From: Pollutibacter sp044353505
GTDB lineage: Bacteria > Bacteroidota > Bacteroidia > Chitinophagales > Chitinophagaceae
Direction: 5' to 3'
Length of the DNA stretch: 64,000 nucleotides
NCBI GenBank assembly: GCA_044353505.1
Contig: JBILBU010000001.1
Span: forward strand, 1 to 64,000
Shown: positions 8,210 through 17,712 of the stretch, piece after piece
Layout of the letters: each line of letters begins with the position of its first letter
Numbering within the stretch: the first letter of the stretch is position 1
Program-made: the position numbers and the translations under genes
The notes under the pieces: generated by a model
The model's input: the letters and a program-made list of their open reading frames with translations, nothing else
What the model was told of the DNA's origin: nothing
The model's database searches: none

Positions 8210-10555
8210 ATGTGGCGAGCCTTGGGAAAAGCCATTTTAAAATATCGGATTACACTGGCAGTTCTCCTCGTTGCATTGACCTCATTGGGAGCATACTATG
8301 CGAGCAAGGTTCAGCTCAGTTATGAATTTTCAAGGGCAATACCTACAGATCATCCAAAGTACCAAGCATATCTGGATTTCAAAGAGAAGTTTGGGGAAGA
8401 TGGAAATCTCCTGACCATTGGCTTCATTACAACAGATTTTTTCACGGTAGACCAGTTTAATGCACTTACTGCATTCCAGAAAAAACTTAAAACTGTTGTT
8501 GGCGTAGAGGACATCATCAGTGTCAATGGAGCCGTCCAATTAAAGAAAAATGAAAGCGACCTAAAGCTAGATGCTGTCAAGATTTTCCCAAACAACATCT
8601 CCAACCAACATGAACTTGACAGCCTTAAGCAAATATTTTATTCATTGCCCTTCTATCGGGGCTTGCTCTATAATCCCGAGACAAATGCGTTTTTAATTGG
8701 ACTGAGAATAAATAGAGAGATCCTAGGCTCAAAAGCCAGAGAAAAAACAATAGCCTTAATTGAAAAGGAGTCAGACGCATTTTCAGCAAGTACACAACTA
8801 GACCTCCACCTCAGTGGTTTACCACTAATTAGGACCAACGTTGCAAAAAGGATTGCCAATGAGATGCAATGGTTTCTATTGGGATCATTGTTTCTGTCTG
8901 CCCTTATCCTGTATATATTTTTCCGATCAGTAAGTACCACACTACTCTCCTTATCTGTTGTTGTTATTGGTGTGATTTCAAGTTTGGCGAGCATTCACCT
9001 TCTTGGTTATAAAATAACTTTGCTAACCGCACTCATCCCACCACTCGTTGTGGTGATAGGAATACCCAACTGCATTTATTTTCTCAACAAATACCATAGT
9101 GCCTATATTCAAACAGGCGATAAAAGAAAGGCAATTGTGGAGATGATTAGCAAGATGGGGATAGTCACACTCTTCTGCAACATCAGTGCAGCACTTGGGT
9201 TTGCAGTGTTTGCACTAACCAAGAGTGTGATCCTGAAAGAGTTTGGAATGGTTGCAGGGATTAACATCATGGGATTGTTTTTCATCTCTCTTGTGCTGAT
9301 CCCCATATCCCTCTCCTTTATGTCTTCCCCCAAACCTAAGCACACAAAGTATCTTGAAAACAAGTGGTTGCTGGTATTGCTTACCAATATAGAAAGATGG
9401 GTATTCTCAAATAAAAAATTCGTCTACCTCATAACTGGAGCAGCTTTGATATTTTCTCTGGCAGGAATCATGAAGCTTAAAAATCAGGCCTTCATTGTGG
9501 ATGACCTTCCAAAAAAGGATAAGATCTATACCGACCTGAAATTTTTTGAATCAAACTTCAAGGGAATTATGCCACTGGAAATACTGGTCGATACCAAACG
9601 TAAAAATGGCATCGCGGGCGCTCGGGCATTATCTGTTTTTGAGAAGATAGATGCCTATAGCAAATACATAGCATCACAGCCTGAGCTAGCGCGACCGCTG
9701 TCACTTGCTGAGGGCATGAAATTTGCTCGCCAGGGGTTTTATGATGGCGATAGCAACAACTACTCAATTCCCAATGCATTTGACGGAGCATTTCTAGCTG
9801 ATTATTTGAAAGCGGGGAAGGGAGATAGCAGTTCTCAAAGTTCACTACAACAATTGATGTCTGCTTTTATTGATAGCAACAAACAGGTTACAAGAATCAG
9901 TATCAATATGGCGGATATTGGAAGCCTAAAGATGCCCATGCTCATTGACAGTCTTCAACTTCATGCTGCAGACTATTTTGACACCAGTAAGGTAAAAGTA
10001 ACGCTTACTGGCTCAAGCATTACGTTTCTGGAAGGAAGCAGGTTTATTATCAAAGGGCTCAAAGAAAGTATCATGTGGGCTTTTTTATTCATCACCATTT
10101 GTATGCTCTATTTATTCAGGTCGTTGCGCATATTGGTTTGTTCCCTGATACCCAACCTCATTCCATTGGTAATGACCGCCGGGTTAATGGGATGGCTCGG
10201 AGTTGCAATAAAACCTTCAACCGTGTTGGTATTTAGTGTGGCACTTGGTATAGCAATAGATATAACCATTAGGTTTCTTGTTAATTATAAACAGGAGCTT
10301 CCAAATTTTAGCGGAGACGTACACAGTACAGTAATTCAAACCATTAGAGAAACTGGAATATCCATCATCTATACTTCATTGGTACTGATTGCAGGATTTA
10401 TCATATTTGTATTTAGCGGATTTGGAAGCACACAAGCCCTGGGATGGCTAACCTCTTTTACCTTATTGATTGCAACACTGACTAACCTGATTCTACTTCC
10501 TGTACTTCTTTTGCTGATGTCGAAAAAAAGAGTCGAGACCAATCCCCAATCATAA
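8210..10555 (+). CDS. RND/MMPL-family exporter
   Basis: Inner-membrane transporter of 781 residues with the duplicated RND layout: one N-terminal helix (about 12-30), a periplasmic loop to about 215, a helix cluster (220-380), then a helix near 405, a second loop, and a second cluster (625-770). The second half keeps the proton-relay Asp in GIAIDITIRF (about residue 684). The equivalent place in the first half reads GIPNCIYF, with Asn. Its short loops suit the hydrophobe/sterol-sensing or MMPL group rather than AcrB. No membrane-fusion or outer-membrane partner is adjacent. Substrate unknown; export of a lipid or hopanoid-like molecule would be a guess. Confidence 0.85.
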   Translation: MWRALGKAILKYRITLAVLLVALTSLGAYYASKVQLSYEFSRAIPTDHPKYQAYLDFKEKFGEDGNLLTIGFITTDFFTVDQFNALTAFQKKLKTVVGVEDIISVNGAVQLKKNESDLKLDAVKIFPNNISNQHELDSLKQIFYSLPFYRGLLYNPETNAFLIGLRINREILGSKAREKTIALIEKESDAFSASTQLDLHLSGLPLIRTNVAKRIANEMQWFLLGSLFLSALILYIFFRSVSTTLLSLSVVVIGVISSLASIHLLGYKITLLTALIPPLVVVIGIPNCIYFLNKYHSAYIQTGDKRKAIVEMISKMGIVTLFCNISAALGFAVFALTKSVILKEFGMVAGINIMGLFFISLVLIPISLSFMSSPKPKHTKYLENKWLLVLLTNIERWVFSNKKFVYLITGAALIFSLAGIMKLKNQAFIVDDLPKKDKIYTDLKFFESNFKGIMPLEILVDTKRKNGIAGARALSVFEKIDAYSKYIASQPELARPLSLAEGMKFARQGFYDGDSNNYSIPNAFDGAFLADYLKAGKGDSSSQSSLQQLMSAFIDSNKQVTRISINMADIGSLKMPMLIDSLQLHAADYFDTSKVKVTLTGSSITFLEGSRFIIKGLKESIMWAFLFITICMLYLFRSLRILVCSLIPNLIPLVMTAGLMGWLGVAIKPSTVLVFSVALGIAIDITIRFLVNYKQELPNFSGDVHSTVIQTIRETGISIIYTSLVLIAGFIIFVFSGFGSTQALGWLTSFTLLIATLTNLILLPVLLLLMSKKRVETNPQS

Positions 10556-10574
10556 GCAATCACCTTAAACTATA

Positions 10575-10604
10575 AAAAGGGCGAATCGAATGATTCGCCC
10601 TTTT
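10575..10604. terminator. Bidirectional intrinsic terminator
   Basis: A perfect 13-bp stem (AAAAGGGCGAATC with GATTCGCCCTTTT) closed by a GAAT loop. The A-run on one side and T-run on the other make it work in both directions. It separates the convergent RND exporter and the thioredoxin-like lipoprotein operon and is the clearest terminator in the window. Confidence 0.9.
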
Positions 10605-10634
10605 ACTGCAACAAAGATTAAGCTTATCGATTAT

Positions 10635-11762
10635 CTATTTAAGAATTTCAGCAAGTTTTTGATGTAGCTCATTGCCTCTCAAGTCTTTTGCAATGACAAT
10701 ACCTTTAGGATCTAACAATACATTAAAAGGAATTCCTTCGATATTATAAAGAGGCACTACTTCACTCTTCCAATATTTCAGGTCGCTAACCTGCTTCCAA
10801 TCCAATCGATCATCGTCTATAGCCCTTATCCAAGAAGCCTTATCCTTATCAAGTGAAACACCAAGAATGGTAAAATTCTTATCCTTGAATTTCTCGAATG
10901 CTGCCAATACGTTGGGGTTTTCCATTCTGCAAGGCTTACACCAACTCGCCCAGAAATCAACCAGCACATACTTACCTCTAAGAGATTTTAATGATACATT
11001 TTTCCCTTCTGTATCAGCAAGTGTAAAATCAGGCGCTTCGCTACCAACAAGTTCTGCAGGCTGTGCTTCGGCAGGTTCAGTTGCAAATTGCTGAGCAAGT
11101 TTAACAATTTTTGGAGATGAAGAAAATCGTTTAGCAAGCTTATCGACTGTAGCCTTGATTTGATCAGGACTAATTACATTTCTTGCAAGTTCAACAGCAT
11201 ACATGGATACAGCAGGCGTCTTTGAAGTATCTGCGTAGGCAAGCAGATACTCGCCTGTCTTTGCAAGACTTGCACGGAAGTTTTGCTCTGCAAACACACG
11301 TGTACTATCCATTTGATCGCCCATGCCCAAAATACCACTGCGCAGGGTTTCTATCTCCTGAAGTTTTGTATTGAATCCGTTTAAAAGCAACTTAAAGGAA
11401 TTTGTACCGGATGAGTTTGTCGTATAATCTGCAGGAAGGGCCCAATCAGCATCAATCTTGATTTCCCGTTGGTCCGGAATCATTAGAAAGTAAACCTCAT
11501 CTTTTTCAAATCTAATCATATAGACAACCTGAGGATCAACACTTGCCCCTTTTAATGAGAAGGTTACCTTTCCCTTATCAATCACTGCAGTATCGAGGGT
11601 TACTGGAGCAGAGCCGTCAAGTTCTATCAGGTCTAAAAAAACCGACTGTTTTTCTGTGTTGTTGACTAAATTAATTTGCAAGTCTACTGTTTGTTCTTTT
11701 TCCTTGCAGGAATTGAGCAACAATAGAAAAAGTGCAACAGAAACAATTAATAAATTTTTCAT
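10635..11762 (-). CDS. TlpA-like thioredoxin-domain lipoprotein
   Basis: Membrane-anchored thiol-disulfide protein of 375 residues. The lipobox LLNSC puts the acylated Cys at residue 19. Residues about 25-120 match the DUF4369-type N-terminal domain common before Bacteroidota thioredoxins. The AhpC/TSA-thioredoxin domain starts near residue 240 (SEAPDFTLADTEG), with the redox centre WCKPC at 274-278 and a cis-Pro region EGIPFNVLLD. It probably reduces or isomerises disulfides of envelope proteins. It follows gatB by six bases and ends at the bidirectional terminator. Confidence 0.88.
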   Translation of the reverse strand: MKNLLIVSVALFLLLLNSCKEKEQTVDLQINLVNNTEKQSVFLDLIELDGSAPVTLDTAVIDKGKVTFSLKGASVDPQVVYMIRFEKDEVYFLMIPDQREIKIDADWALPADYTTNSSGTNSFKLLLNGFNTKLQEIETLRSGILGMGDQMDSTRVFAEQNFRASLAKTGEYLLAYADTSKTPAVSMYAVELARNVISPDQIKATVDKLAKRFSSSPKIVKLAQQFATEPAEAQPAELVGSEAPDFTLADTEGKNVSLKSLRGKYVLVDFWASWCKPCRMENPNVLAAFEKFKDKNFTILGVSLDKDKASWIRAIDDDRLDWKQVSDLKYWKSEVVPLYNIEGIPFNVLLDPKGIVIAKDLRGNELHQKLAEILK

Positions 11763-11768
11763 TTGTTA

Positions 11769-13223
11769 TTATTGATTTAGAAATTTATGAAGTACCTCAG
11801 TAGTTATTTTAGGGTCGGCCTTACCCTTGGAAATCTTTTTCACTTCTCCAACAAATAAGCCAATCAATCCTTTCTTGCCTTTCTTGTATTCATCAACCTT
11901 ATCGGGCATGGATTCCAATACCTGAGTCACCCATGCAACCACTTCATCCTGACCAGCATCTTGAATTAAATTAAGATCCTGTGCAACTTGCAATGGTGTT
12001 GCTTCTCCATTTTCCAGTAGAACTGGCAGCATATGCTGTGCAGCTGCAGAGAATGCAATCTTTCCATTCACAACAAGGGTCAGCAACTGATCCCAATTTT
12101 CTTTGGTGATGGAAACAGATTCCCAGCCTGCATCTTTTGTATTGAGGTAAGATCGAATAGGGCCTATAAGAAAATTTGCCAATTGCTTTTTATGTGCAGT
12201 GGAAGAAGCCAATTCATCAAATAGATCGCTAAGCGTTTTATCTTCAGTCAGCTGCTGTGCATCATATGCAGTGAGTCCGAACTGATCTATATAAGTTGCC
12301 ACTCTTTGCTCTGGCATGGCAGGCAATGACAACTTAACCTGCTGGATGAATTCATCGGTAAAGTCAAATGGCGCAAGGTCCGGCTCAGGAAAATACCGAT
12401 AGTCTTCTGCATCTTCCTTTGTTCGAATAGAAAAAGTAGTTCCTTTATCCGCATCATAGCCCCTTGTTTCTTGAATGACAACTCCCTGCGTTTCCAAGAT
12501 GCCAGAAAGACGTTTAACTTCAATTTCAATAGCGTGCCCAAGATGCTTAATGGAATTGAGATTTTTAACTTCCACTCTTGTTCCTAATTTTTTTGCACCA
12601 TGTAATCGTACAGAAATATTGGCATCGCACCTCAAACTACCTTCTTCCATATTTCCATCACAAATGCCAATCCAACGAACCAGCTTCCTCACTTGGGTTA
12701 GGTAAGCTGTAGCTTCTTCTGCGCTATGCAGAACGGGCTCCGTAACAATCTCAATCAGTGGAACTCCTGCCCTATTATAATCCAGGTAGGTAACTGCATC
12801 ACCTTGATCGTGTATGCTTTTGCCAGCATCCTCTTCAAGATGAATACGCGTAAGTTCAATGCTTCGCTGACCCAATGAAGTATTGATTTGAACTTGCCCC
12901 CCACTACAAATTGGTGTAGTATGCTGTGATATTTGATAGCCCTTGGGCAAATCAGGGTAGAAATAATTTTTTCGTGCAAAATAATTATGCTTTGCAATTG
13001 TAGAATTACAAACCAATCCCATTTTGATAGCATAGTCTATTGCCTTTCTATTCATTCTTGGCAAGGTGCCAGGGTGTCCGAGTGTAATTGGACTTACATG
13101 CGTATTTGGTGATGCACCAAATGATGCAGCATCACCAGCAAACAACTTACTCTTTGTCTGAAGTTGTGCATGAACCTCAAGGCCAATAACCGTTTCATAT
13201 TTTTCTGAGAGATCAACAGACAT
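11769..13223 (-). CDS. gatB: Asp-tRNA(Asn)/Glu-tRNA(Gln) amidotransferase subunit B
   Basis: GatB is the kinase and tRNA-binding subunit of GatCAB, which converts Glu-tRNA(Gln) or Asp-tRNA(Asn) to the amidated form. The 484 residues are full length: N-terminus YETVIGLEVHAQLQTKSKLF, the GHPGTLP and MEEGSLRCDANIS signatures, and the C-terminal helical/YqeY-like tRNA-binding tail. GatA and GatC are not encoded here. It lies 22 bases after alaS in the same direction, giving an alaS-gatB-lipoprotein operon. Confidence 0.97.
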   Translation of the reverse strand: MSVDLSEKYETVIGLEVHAQLQTKSKLFAGDAASFGASPNTHVSPITLGHPGTLPRMNRKAIDYAIKMGLVCNSTIAKHNYFARKNYFYPDLPKGYQISQHTTPICSGGQVQINTSLGQRSIELTRIHLEEDAGKSIHDQGDAVTYLDYNRAGVPLIEIVTEPVLHSAEEATAYLTQVRKLVRWIGICDGNMEEGSLRCDANISVRLHGAKKLGTRVEVKNLNSIKHLGHAIEIEVKRLSGILETQGVVIQETRGYDADKGTTFSIRTKEDAEDYRYFPEPDLAPFDFTDEFIQQVKLSLPAMPEQRVATYIDQFGLTAYDAQQLTEDKTLSDLFDELASSTAHKKQLANFLIGPIRSYLNTKDAGWESVSITKENWDQLLTLVVNGKIAFSAAAQHMLPVLLENGEATPLQVAQDLNLIQDAGQDEVVAWVTQVLESMPDKVDEYKKGKKGLIGLFVGEVKKISKGKADPKITTEVLHKFLNQ

Positions 13224-13245
13224 TCTGTTTATGGTTTCGTATGAA

Positions 13246-15885
13246 TTAAAAATTAGCTGATCTAATAAATGCTTTCACAGCATCAATTGTTTTTTGCAAG
13301 CCCGTCGCGTCTTGTCCGCCTGCAGTAGCCAACACCTTTTGTCCACCGCCGCCACCTTTGATCAAACCGGCAACGTGCGTCTTGATGAGCATTACGGCAT
13401 CAAGCCCCTGATCAGATACCAAAGAATCAGAAAGTCCAATAGAAACATTGGGTTTGCCGGAAATATTAGCTCCAAGAATGATCACAGAATTGTCATTGAC
13501 AGACCTCAGCTCATTACATATTTTCTTAAGGGCATCTGGAGAGGATGAGTCAACAACCGCTCCAATAAAGTGAATATTGCCAATCAGCTCAACTCTGTTC
13601 AGCAACTCCGTTTTCAAGAAGCCCAGCAAACGATTTTCAACCTGATCCAGCTGCTTTTTTACTGAAGTAAATTCCTCCGCCTGCTGTTCGATTGCTCGAA
13701 CCAGGTCGCGAGGATTCTTGAACATCAGATTCACCTGCTTTATCAGTGACTGATCTTGATTTATCTTTTCTTCTGCAGCAACGCTACACACTGCCTCAAT
13801 TCTTCTTACACCAGCGGCAACACCCGACTCAGCAATCACAACACAATATCCCAGTTCACCAGTAGTGCCAACATGGGTACCGCCACAGAGTTCAATAGAG
13901 TAGGAAGAATCAATGGTTACTACCCGAACAGTTTCTCCGTACTTCTCTCCAAATAAGGCCATCGCGCCTAGCTTTATTGCATCGTCTTTATGCATTTCCT
14001 TAATCACCACCGGAATATTCTCCCGAATTTTTTCGTTGACTATAGCGGTAACAGCGGCAATTTCATCATCACTCGTTTTTGAAAAATGCGAAAAATCAAA
14101 ACGCATTCCATGTTCATTAACCAAAGAACCCTTTTGCGCAACATGAGTTCCCAATACGGTGCGCAAAGCGGCATGGAGGAGGTGAGTTAGGGAATGATGA
14201 TTGGTAATTTCCTTTCTTCTTGACTTGTCTACACTAGCAACCACATCAGCAACGAGTGTCTCGGGAAGTGAGGCAACTGTATGAACGATAAGGTCGTTTT
14301 CTTTTTTTGTGTTGACCACTTCAATAACATGGCTACCCATGGTAATGGTTCCAGTATCCCCCACCTGGCCTCCACTTTCTGCATAGAAGGGAGTTTTCTC
14401 GAGTACTACCTGAAAAGTAGTTTGTCCTTTTGCAGTCACTTTTCTATACCTCAGCAGTTTTGTTGAGCAAGAAAGTTCTTGGTATCCTACAAAAGAGTGA
14501 TCCGTTTTTTGTGATGTTGACAATTCAATCCAATCATCAACATCTGATGCAGTTGCAGCGCGGCTCCGGTTTTTTTGGGCCAACATTTCTTTTTCAAATC
14601 CTGATTCATCAACTTTTATTTCATGCTCTTGTGCAATCAATCTTGTGAGGTCAATCGGAAAACCATACGTATCATACAACTCAAATGCTGCTGCACCTTC
14701 AATGATTCCTGTTTCTTTTGAAACAGCAAGAATATCATCTATCTTTTTAAGTCCCTTGCCGAGTGTGCGAAGAAAAGTATCTTCCTCTTCTTTGACTACT
14801 TTACTAACAAAAGAAAGCTGTGCGTTGAGCTCTGGAAATACATCTTTGAATTGCTCTGCCAACCCGGGCATAAGCTTATACAACATGGACTCTTTTACAT
14901 CGAGATAAGAATAATAGTATCTAACTGCCCTACGGAGAATTCTTCTGATCACATACCCAGCACCTGTATTTGAAGGAAGCTGACCATCTGCGATGGTAAA
15001 GGCAATAGCCCTGATATGATCAGCCAATACCCTAAATGCGACATCTTGTTTTGAATCGCTGGCCGTATATTTTTTTCCAGACAATGCTTCGGTGGCCTTG
15101 ATTGTTCCAGAAAAGATATCGGTGTCATAATTAGAAGACTTTCCTTGAAGCACCCTAACAAGACGCTCAAGGCCCATCCCGGTATCTACATGCGTCTCTG
15201 TAAGGGGTTGAAGACTTCCATCCTTCAATCGGTTATATTGTATGAAAACATTGTTCCAAATTTCAATGACCTGCGGGTGGTCTTTATTTACCAGTAAACG
15301 GCCAGGAAGTTGAGACCGCTCTTCGTCAGAGCGACAATCCACATGGATTTCAGTACAAGGGCCACATGGTCCTGTATCTCCCATCTCCCAAAAATTATCT
15401 TTCTTATTTCCAAAAACAATTTGATCCTCAGGCAATAATCCTTTCCAGGTTGCAAGTGCAACACTAGATGCAGGAATATTTTCTTTTTGGTCGCCTTCAA
15501 AGACGGTAGCATATAGTCTGGTTTTATCAACCCCATATACTTCAGTCAACAGCTCCCAACTCCAGGCGATCGCTTCCTTTTTGAAATAATCCCCAAAACT
15601 CCAGTTCCCCAACATTTCAAACATGGTATGGTGATAGGTGTCTACCCCCACTTCCTCCAGATCATTGTGTTTACCGCTGACCCTCAAGCACTTCTGTGTA
15701 TCTACTACCCTTTTGTGTGGGGGGGGGGTATTTCCCAGGAAGTAATCTTTGAACTGATTCATTCCTGCATTTGTGAAAAGTAGGGTTGGATCATCCTTCA
15801 AAACAATCGGTGCTGAGGGTACAATATGATGCCCTTTACTTTCAAAAAATTGTAAAAATTTATTCCTAATGTCTGCTGAGGTCAT
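13246..15885 (-). CDS. alaS: Alanyl-tRNA synthetase
   Basis: Charges tRNA-Ala and hydrolyses mischarged Ser/Gly-tRNA-Ala. The 879 residues are full length: class II catalytic domain at the N-terminus (TSADIRNKFLQFFESKGH, CLRVSGKHNDLEEVG, THVDTGMGLERL), an editing domain with the metal-binding HSLTHLLHAALR and CGGTHVG motifs, and the C-Ala domain with the Gly-rich GGGGGQKVLATAGG near the end. A run of ten C occurs in frame near residue 55 (NTPPPH). First gene of the operon with gatB and the thioredoxin-like lipoprotein; a perfect -7 element lies about 65 bases upstream. Confidence 0.97.
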   Translation of the reverse strand: MTSADIRNKFLQFFESKGHHIVPSAPIVLKDDPTLLFTNAGMNQFKDYFLGNTPPPHKRVVDTQKCLRVSGKHNDLEEVGVDTYHHTMFEMLGNWSFGDYFKKEAIAWSWELLTEVYGVDKTRLYATVFEGDQKENIPASSVALATWKGLLPEDQIVFGNKKDNFWEMGDTGPCGPCTEIHVDCRSDEERSQLPGRLLVNKDHPQVIEIWNNVFIQYNRLKDGSLQPLTETHVDTGMGLERLVRVLQGKSSNYDTDIFSGTIKATEALSGKKYTASDSKQDVAFRVLADHIRAIAFTIADGQLPSNTGAGYVIRRILRRAVRYYYSYLDVKESMLYKLMPGLAEQFKDVFPELNAQLSFVSKVVKEEEDTFLRTLGKGLKKIDDILAVSKETGIIEGAAAFELYDTYGFPIDLTRLIAQEHEIKVDESGFEKEMLAQKNRSRAATASDVDDWIELSTSQKTDHSFVGYQELSCSTKLLRYRKVTAKGQTTFQVVLEKTPFYAESGGQVGDTGTITMGSHVIEVVNTKKENDLIVHTVASLPETLVADVVASVDKSRRKEITNHHSLTHLLHAALRTVLGTHVAQKGSLVNEHGMRFDFSHFSKTSDDEIAAVTAIVNEKIRENIPVVIKEMHKDDAIKLGAMALFGEKYGETVRVVTIDSSYSIELCGGTHVGTTGELGYCVVIAESGVAAGVRRIEAVCSVAAEEKINQDQSLIKQVNLMFKNPRDLVRAIEQQAEEFTSVKKQLDQVENRLLGFLKTELLNRVELIGNIHFIGAVVDSSSPDALKKICNELRSVNDNSVIILGANISGKPNVSIGLSDSLVSDQGLDAVMLIKTHVAGLIKGGGGGQKVLATAGGQDATGLQKTIDAVKAFIRSANF
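15719..15728. repeat. G10/C10 homopolymer inside alaS
   Basis: Ten consecutive G on the plus strand, coding in alaS as ACC CCC CCC CCA (Thr-Pro-Pro-Pro). The reading frame is intact across it. Such tracts are prone to slippage during replication and to sequencing error. Confidence 0.9.
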
Positions 15886-15904
15886 TTCTTAAGCCTTTTT
15901 AAGG

Positions 15905-15919
15905 GATCCATCTTGGATC
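15905..15919. other. Small hairpin between divergent alaS and M23 peptidase
   Basis: GATCCA, loop TCT, TGGATC. It lies in the alaS 5' leader on the minus strand and just before the plus-strand promoter element. It is too short to call an operator; noted only. Confidence 0.3.
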
Positions 15920-15926
15920 AATGGGT

Positions 15927-15934
15927 TATATTTG
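15927..15934 (+). promoter_or_regulatory. -7 promoter element for the M23 peptidase-merR pair
   Basis: TATATTTG, a perfect TAnnTTTG, about 75 bases before the ATG at 16011. It is interleaved with the opposing alaS element at 15952. Confidence 0.45.
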
Positions 15935-15951
15935 CTGAGTTGTCAAGGCTG

Positions 15952-15959
15952 CAAAAATA
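15952..15959 (-). promoter_or_regulatory. -7 promoter element of the alaS operon
   Basis: TATTTTTG on the minus strand is a perfect match; the alaS ATG lies about 66 bases downstream. The short hairpin at 15905-15919 would fall in the leader. Confidence 0.5.
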
Positions 15960-16010
15960 CATTATTTATCAGATGTGGCATGGTAGCGATTGCTCAAAAG
16001 GCATATAGAA

Positions 16011-16982
16011 ATGAAGAAGATTAAATATTATTATAATACCCAGACCCTCAGGTATGAGAAGCAGGTTGTACCCTTTAGGGAAACTTTGCTTAAAATACTG
16101 GCATTTCTCTCTGCCGCAATCGTAACTGGGGCTATCATTGTTTCAATTGCTTTTCGGTTTATTGATTCGCCGAAGGAAAAGCTACTGCGGGTTCAACTTG
16201 AAAGCGCCCAGGAAGAAATCAAGCTTTATTCATCTAGGGTGATGAGCTTGGACGAGCGAATGAAGATGCTCGAAACGAGAGACAATGAAGTATACCGTTC
16301 TGTTTTTGAGGCCGCCCCCATCCCCGATAGTGCAAGAGCCAGACAAATTGAAAAAAAGAAGGAATTGCAAGTCGTTGCAGGATTAGGGAACAACGAAATA
16401 GCCGCTGGAATCAATAGAACCCTTGATATCTTGAACAACCGACTTCTAAACCAAGAAAAGTCCTACAAAGAAATAGAGGGTATGATTCGCAACAAGGAAA
16501 AGCTATTGGCCAGCACTCCTGCTATTCAGCCAATCAGCAATAAGAACTTAAACAGGCTTACTTCAGGATTTGGATATCGCATAGATCCTCTGTACAAGAC
16601 CGTAAAATTTCATGCTGGCCTTGATTTTACTGCACCCCAGGGATCGCCTATTTATGCAACGGCTGATGGGATTGTGAGCACGGCCGGAAATCTTGGAAAT
16701 GGGTATGGAAATCACGTGATTATATCTCATGGATATTCATACAGCACCTTATACGGGCATATGTATAGGATAAAGGCAAAAAATGGACAGCGGGTTAGAC
16801 GTGGCGAAGTAATTGGCTATGTTGGAAATACCGGTAAATCAACTGGCCCACATCTTCACTACGAGGTAATTAAAGGATCAAAACACCTAAATCCTATTTA
16901 TTTCTTCTACAACGACCTTACCTCTGCCCAATACCAAGAAATACTCAAACTGGCCGCATCTAGAAATCAGTCCTCCGACTAA
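16011..16982 (+). CDS. M23-family (LytM) peptidoglycan endopeptidase, membrane anchored
   Basis: Cell-wall hydrolase of 323 residues. The start MKKIKYYYNTQTLRYEK is the stereotyped N-terminus of this Bacteroidota family; a start seven codons earlier lacks support. One transmembrane helix (about residues 30-50) is followed by a coiled-coil region (about 55-170) and the LytM domain from about 185 to 305. Zinc ligands are visible in HAGLDF (HxxxD) and HLHYEV (HxH). The coiled coil plus LytM layout resembles septal wall regulators such as EnvC/NlpD-type proteins. It is followed 58 bases later by merR, a pairing common in the phylum. Confidence 0.92.
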   Translation: MKKIKYYYNTQTLRYEKQVVPFRETLLKILAFLSAAIVTGAIIVSIAFRFIDSPKEKLLRVQLESAQEEIKLYSSRVMSLDERMKMLETRDNEVYRSVFEAAPIPDSARARQIEKKKELQVVAGLGNNEIAAGINRTLDILNNRLLNQEKSYKEIEGMIRNKEKLLASTPAIQPISNKNLNRLTSGFGYRIDPLYKTVKFHAGLDFTAPQGSPIYATADGIVSTAGNLGNGYGNHVIISHGYSYSTLYGHMYRIKAKNGQRVRRGEVIGYVGNTGKSTGPHLHYEVIKGSKHLNPIYFFYNDLTSAQYQEILKLAASRNQSSD

Positions 16983-17027
16983 GCAGCACTGTGCATAAAT
17001 AGCCACAACCGAATACTGTTTAGTGGT

Positions 17028-17035
17028 TAATTTTG
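17028..17035 (+). promoter_or_regulatory. -7 promoter element of merR, leaderless position
   Basis: TAATTTTG is a perfect match ending five bases before the ATG at 17041, so the transcript should have almost no leader. Confidence 0.5.
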
Positions 17036-17040
17036 TAGTG

Positions 17041-17697
17041 ATGTTTGAACAATTAGACATTTTTGGAGGAGAGCCGACAAGGCCGAAGGAATCACCTAAA
17101 AAGAAGTACGCACTCGTGCCTCCTGTTAAAGTCGTTGAAGAAACGCAAACACCAATTGAAGCCCCCTCAACATCAGCAGATATTCAAGAACAGGCAATAG
17201 AAGCACAAGAAACTGCTGAATTGGCGGCACCCATTGCTGAAGATGTGCATGAAATAATTGCCATCCATCAAGACTTCAGCATTGATAATCAATACGAAAA
17301 AGATAAATCGGGAGGAAGACACGCCATCAACACATTTGATGCTGATGCTGCAGTGGTTAACATTCCTGAAGATGAATTACTGCATAGCAAACAATACTAT
17401 CCTATAGGGGAAGTGGCATCAATGTTTAATGTAAATATTTCCCTGATCCGTTTTTGGGAGAAAGAGTTTGATATTTTAAAGCCGAGAAAAAATAAGAAAG
17501 GTGACCGGTTATTCAGGCCTGAGGACATTAAGAACCTTAAGCTGATTTATTTTCTACTGCGTGAGAAAAAATATACCATTGATGGTGCACGCACCTTTAT
17601 CAAAAAAGGCAAAAAAATGGAAGGGAAATTTGAGGCAATTGACAGCCTCAAAAATATTAGAGCAATGTTGATTGAACTCAAGGCCAGTCTATCTTGA
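17041..17697 (+). CDS. MerR-family transcriptional regulator
   Basis: DNA-binding protein of 218 residues. The first about 115 residues are acidic, low-complexity and probably disordered. The winged-helix MerR domain follows (YYPIGEVASMFNVNISLIRF, then WEKEFDILKPRKNKKGDRLF), and a short helical tail ends the protein. The effector-binding Cys residues of metal sensors are absent, so the signal is unknown. The start MFEQLDIFGGEP is used; a start six codons upstream lies inside the promoter element. Partner gene upstream is the M23 peptidase, hinting at envelope-linked control. Confidence 0.88.
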   Translation: MFEQLDIFGGEPTRPKESPKKKYALVPPVKVVEETQTPIEAPSTSADIQEQAIEAQETAELAAPIAEDVHEIIAIHQDFSIDNQYEKDKSGGRHAINTFDADAAVVNIPEDELLHSKQYYPIGEVASMFNVNISLIRFWEKEFDILKPRKNKKGDRLFRPEDIKNLKLIYFLLREKKYTIDGARTFIKKGKKMEGKFEAIDSLKNIRAMLIELKASLS

Positions 17698-17712
17698 TGC
17701 TTTTCTCATATC

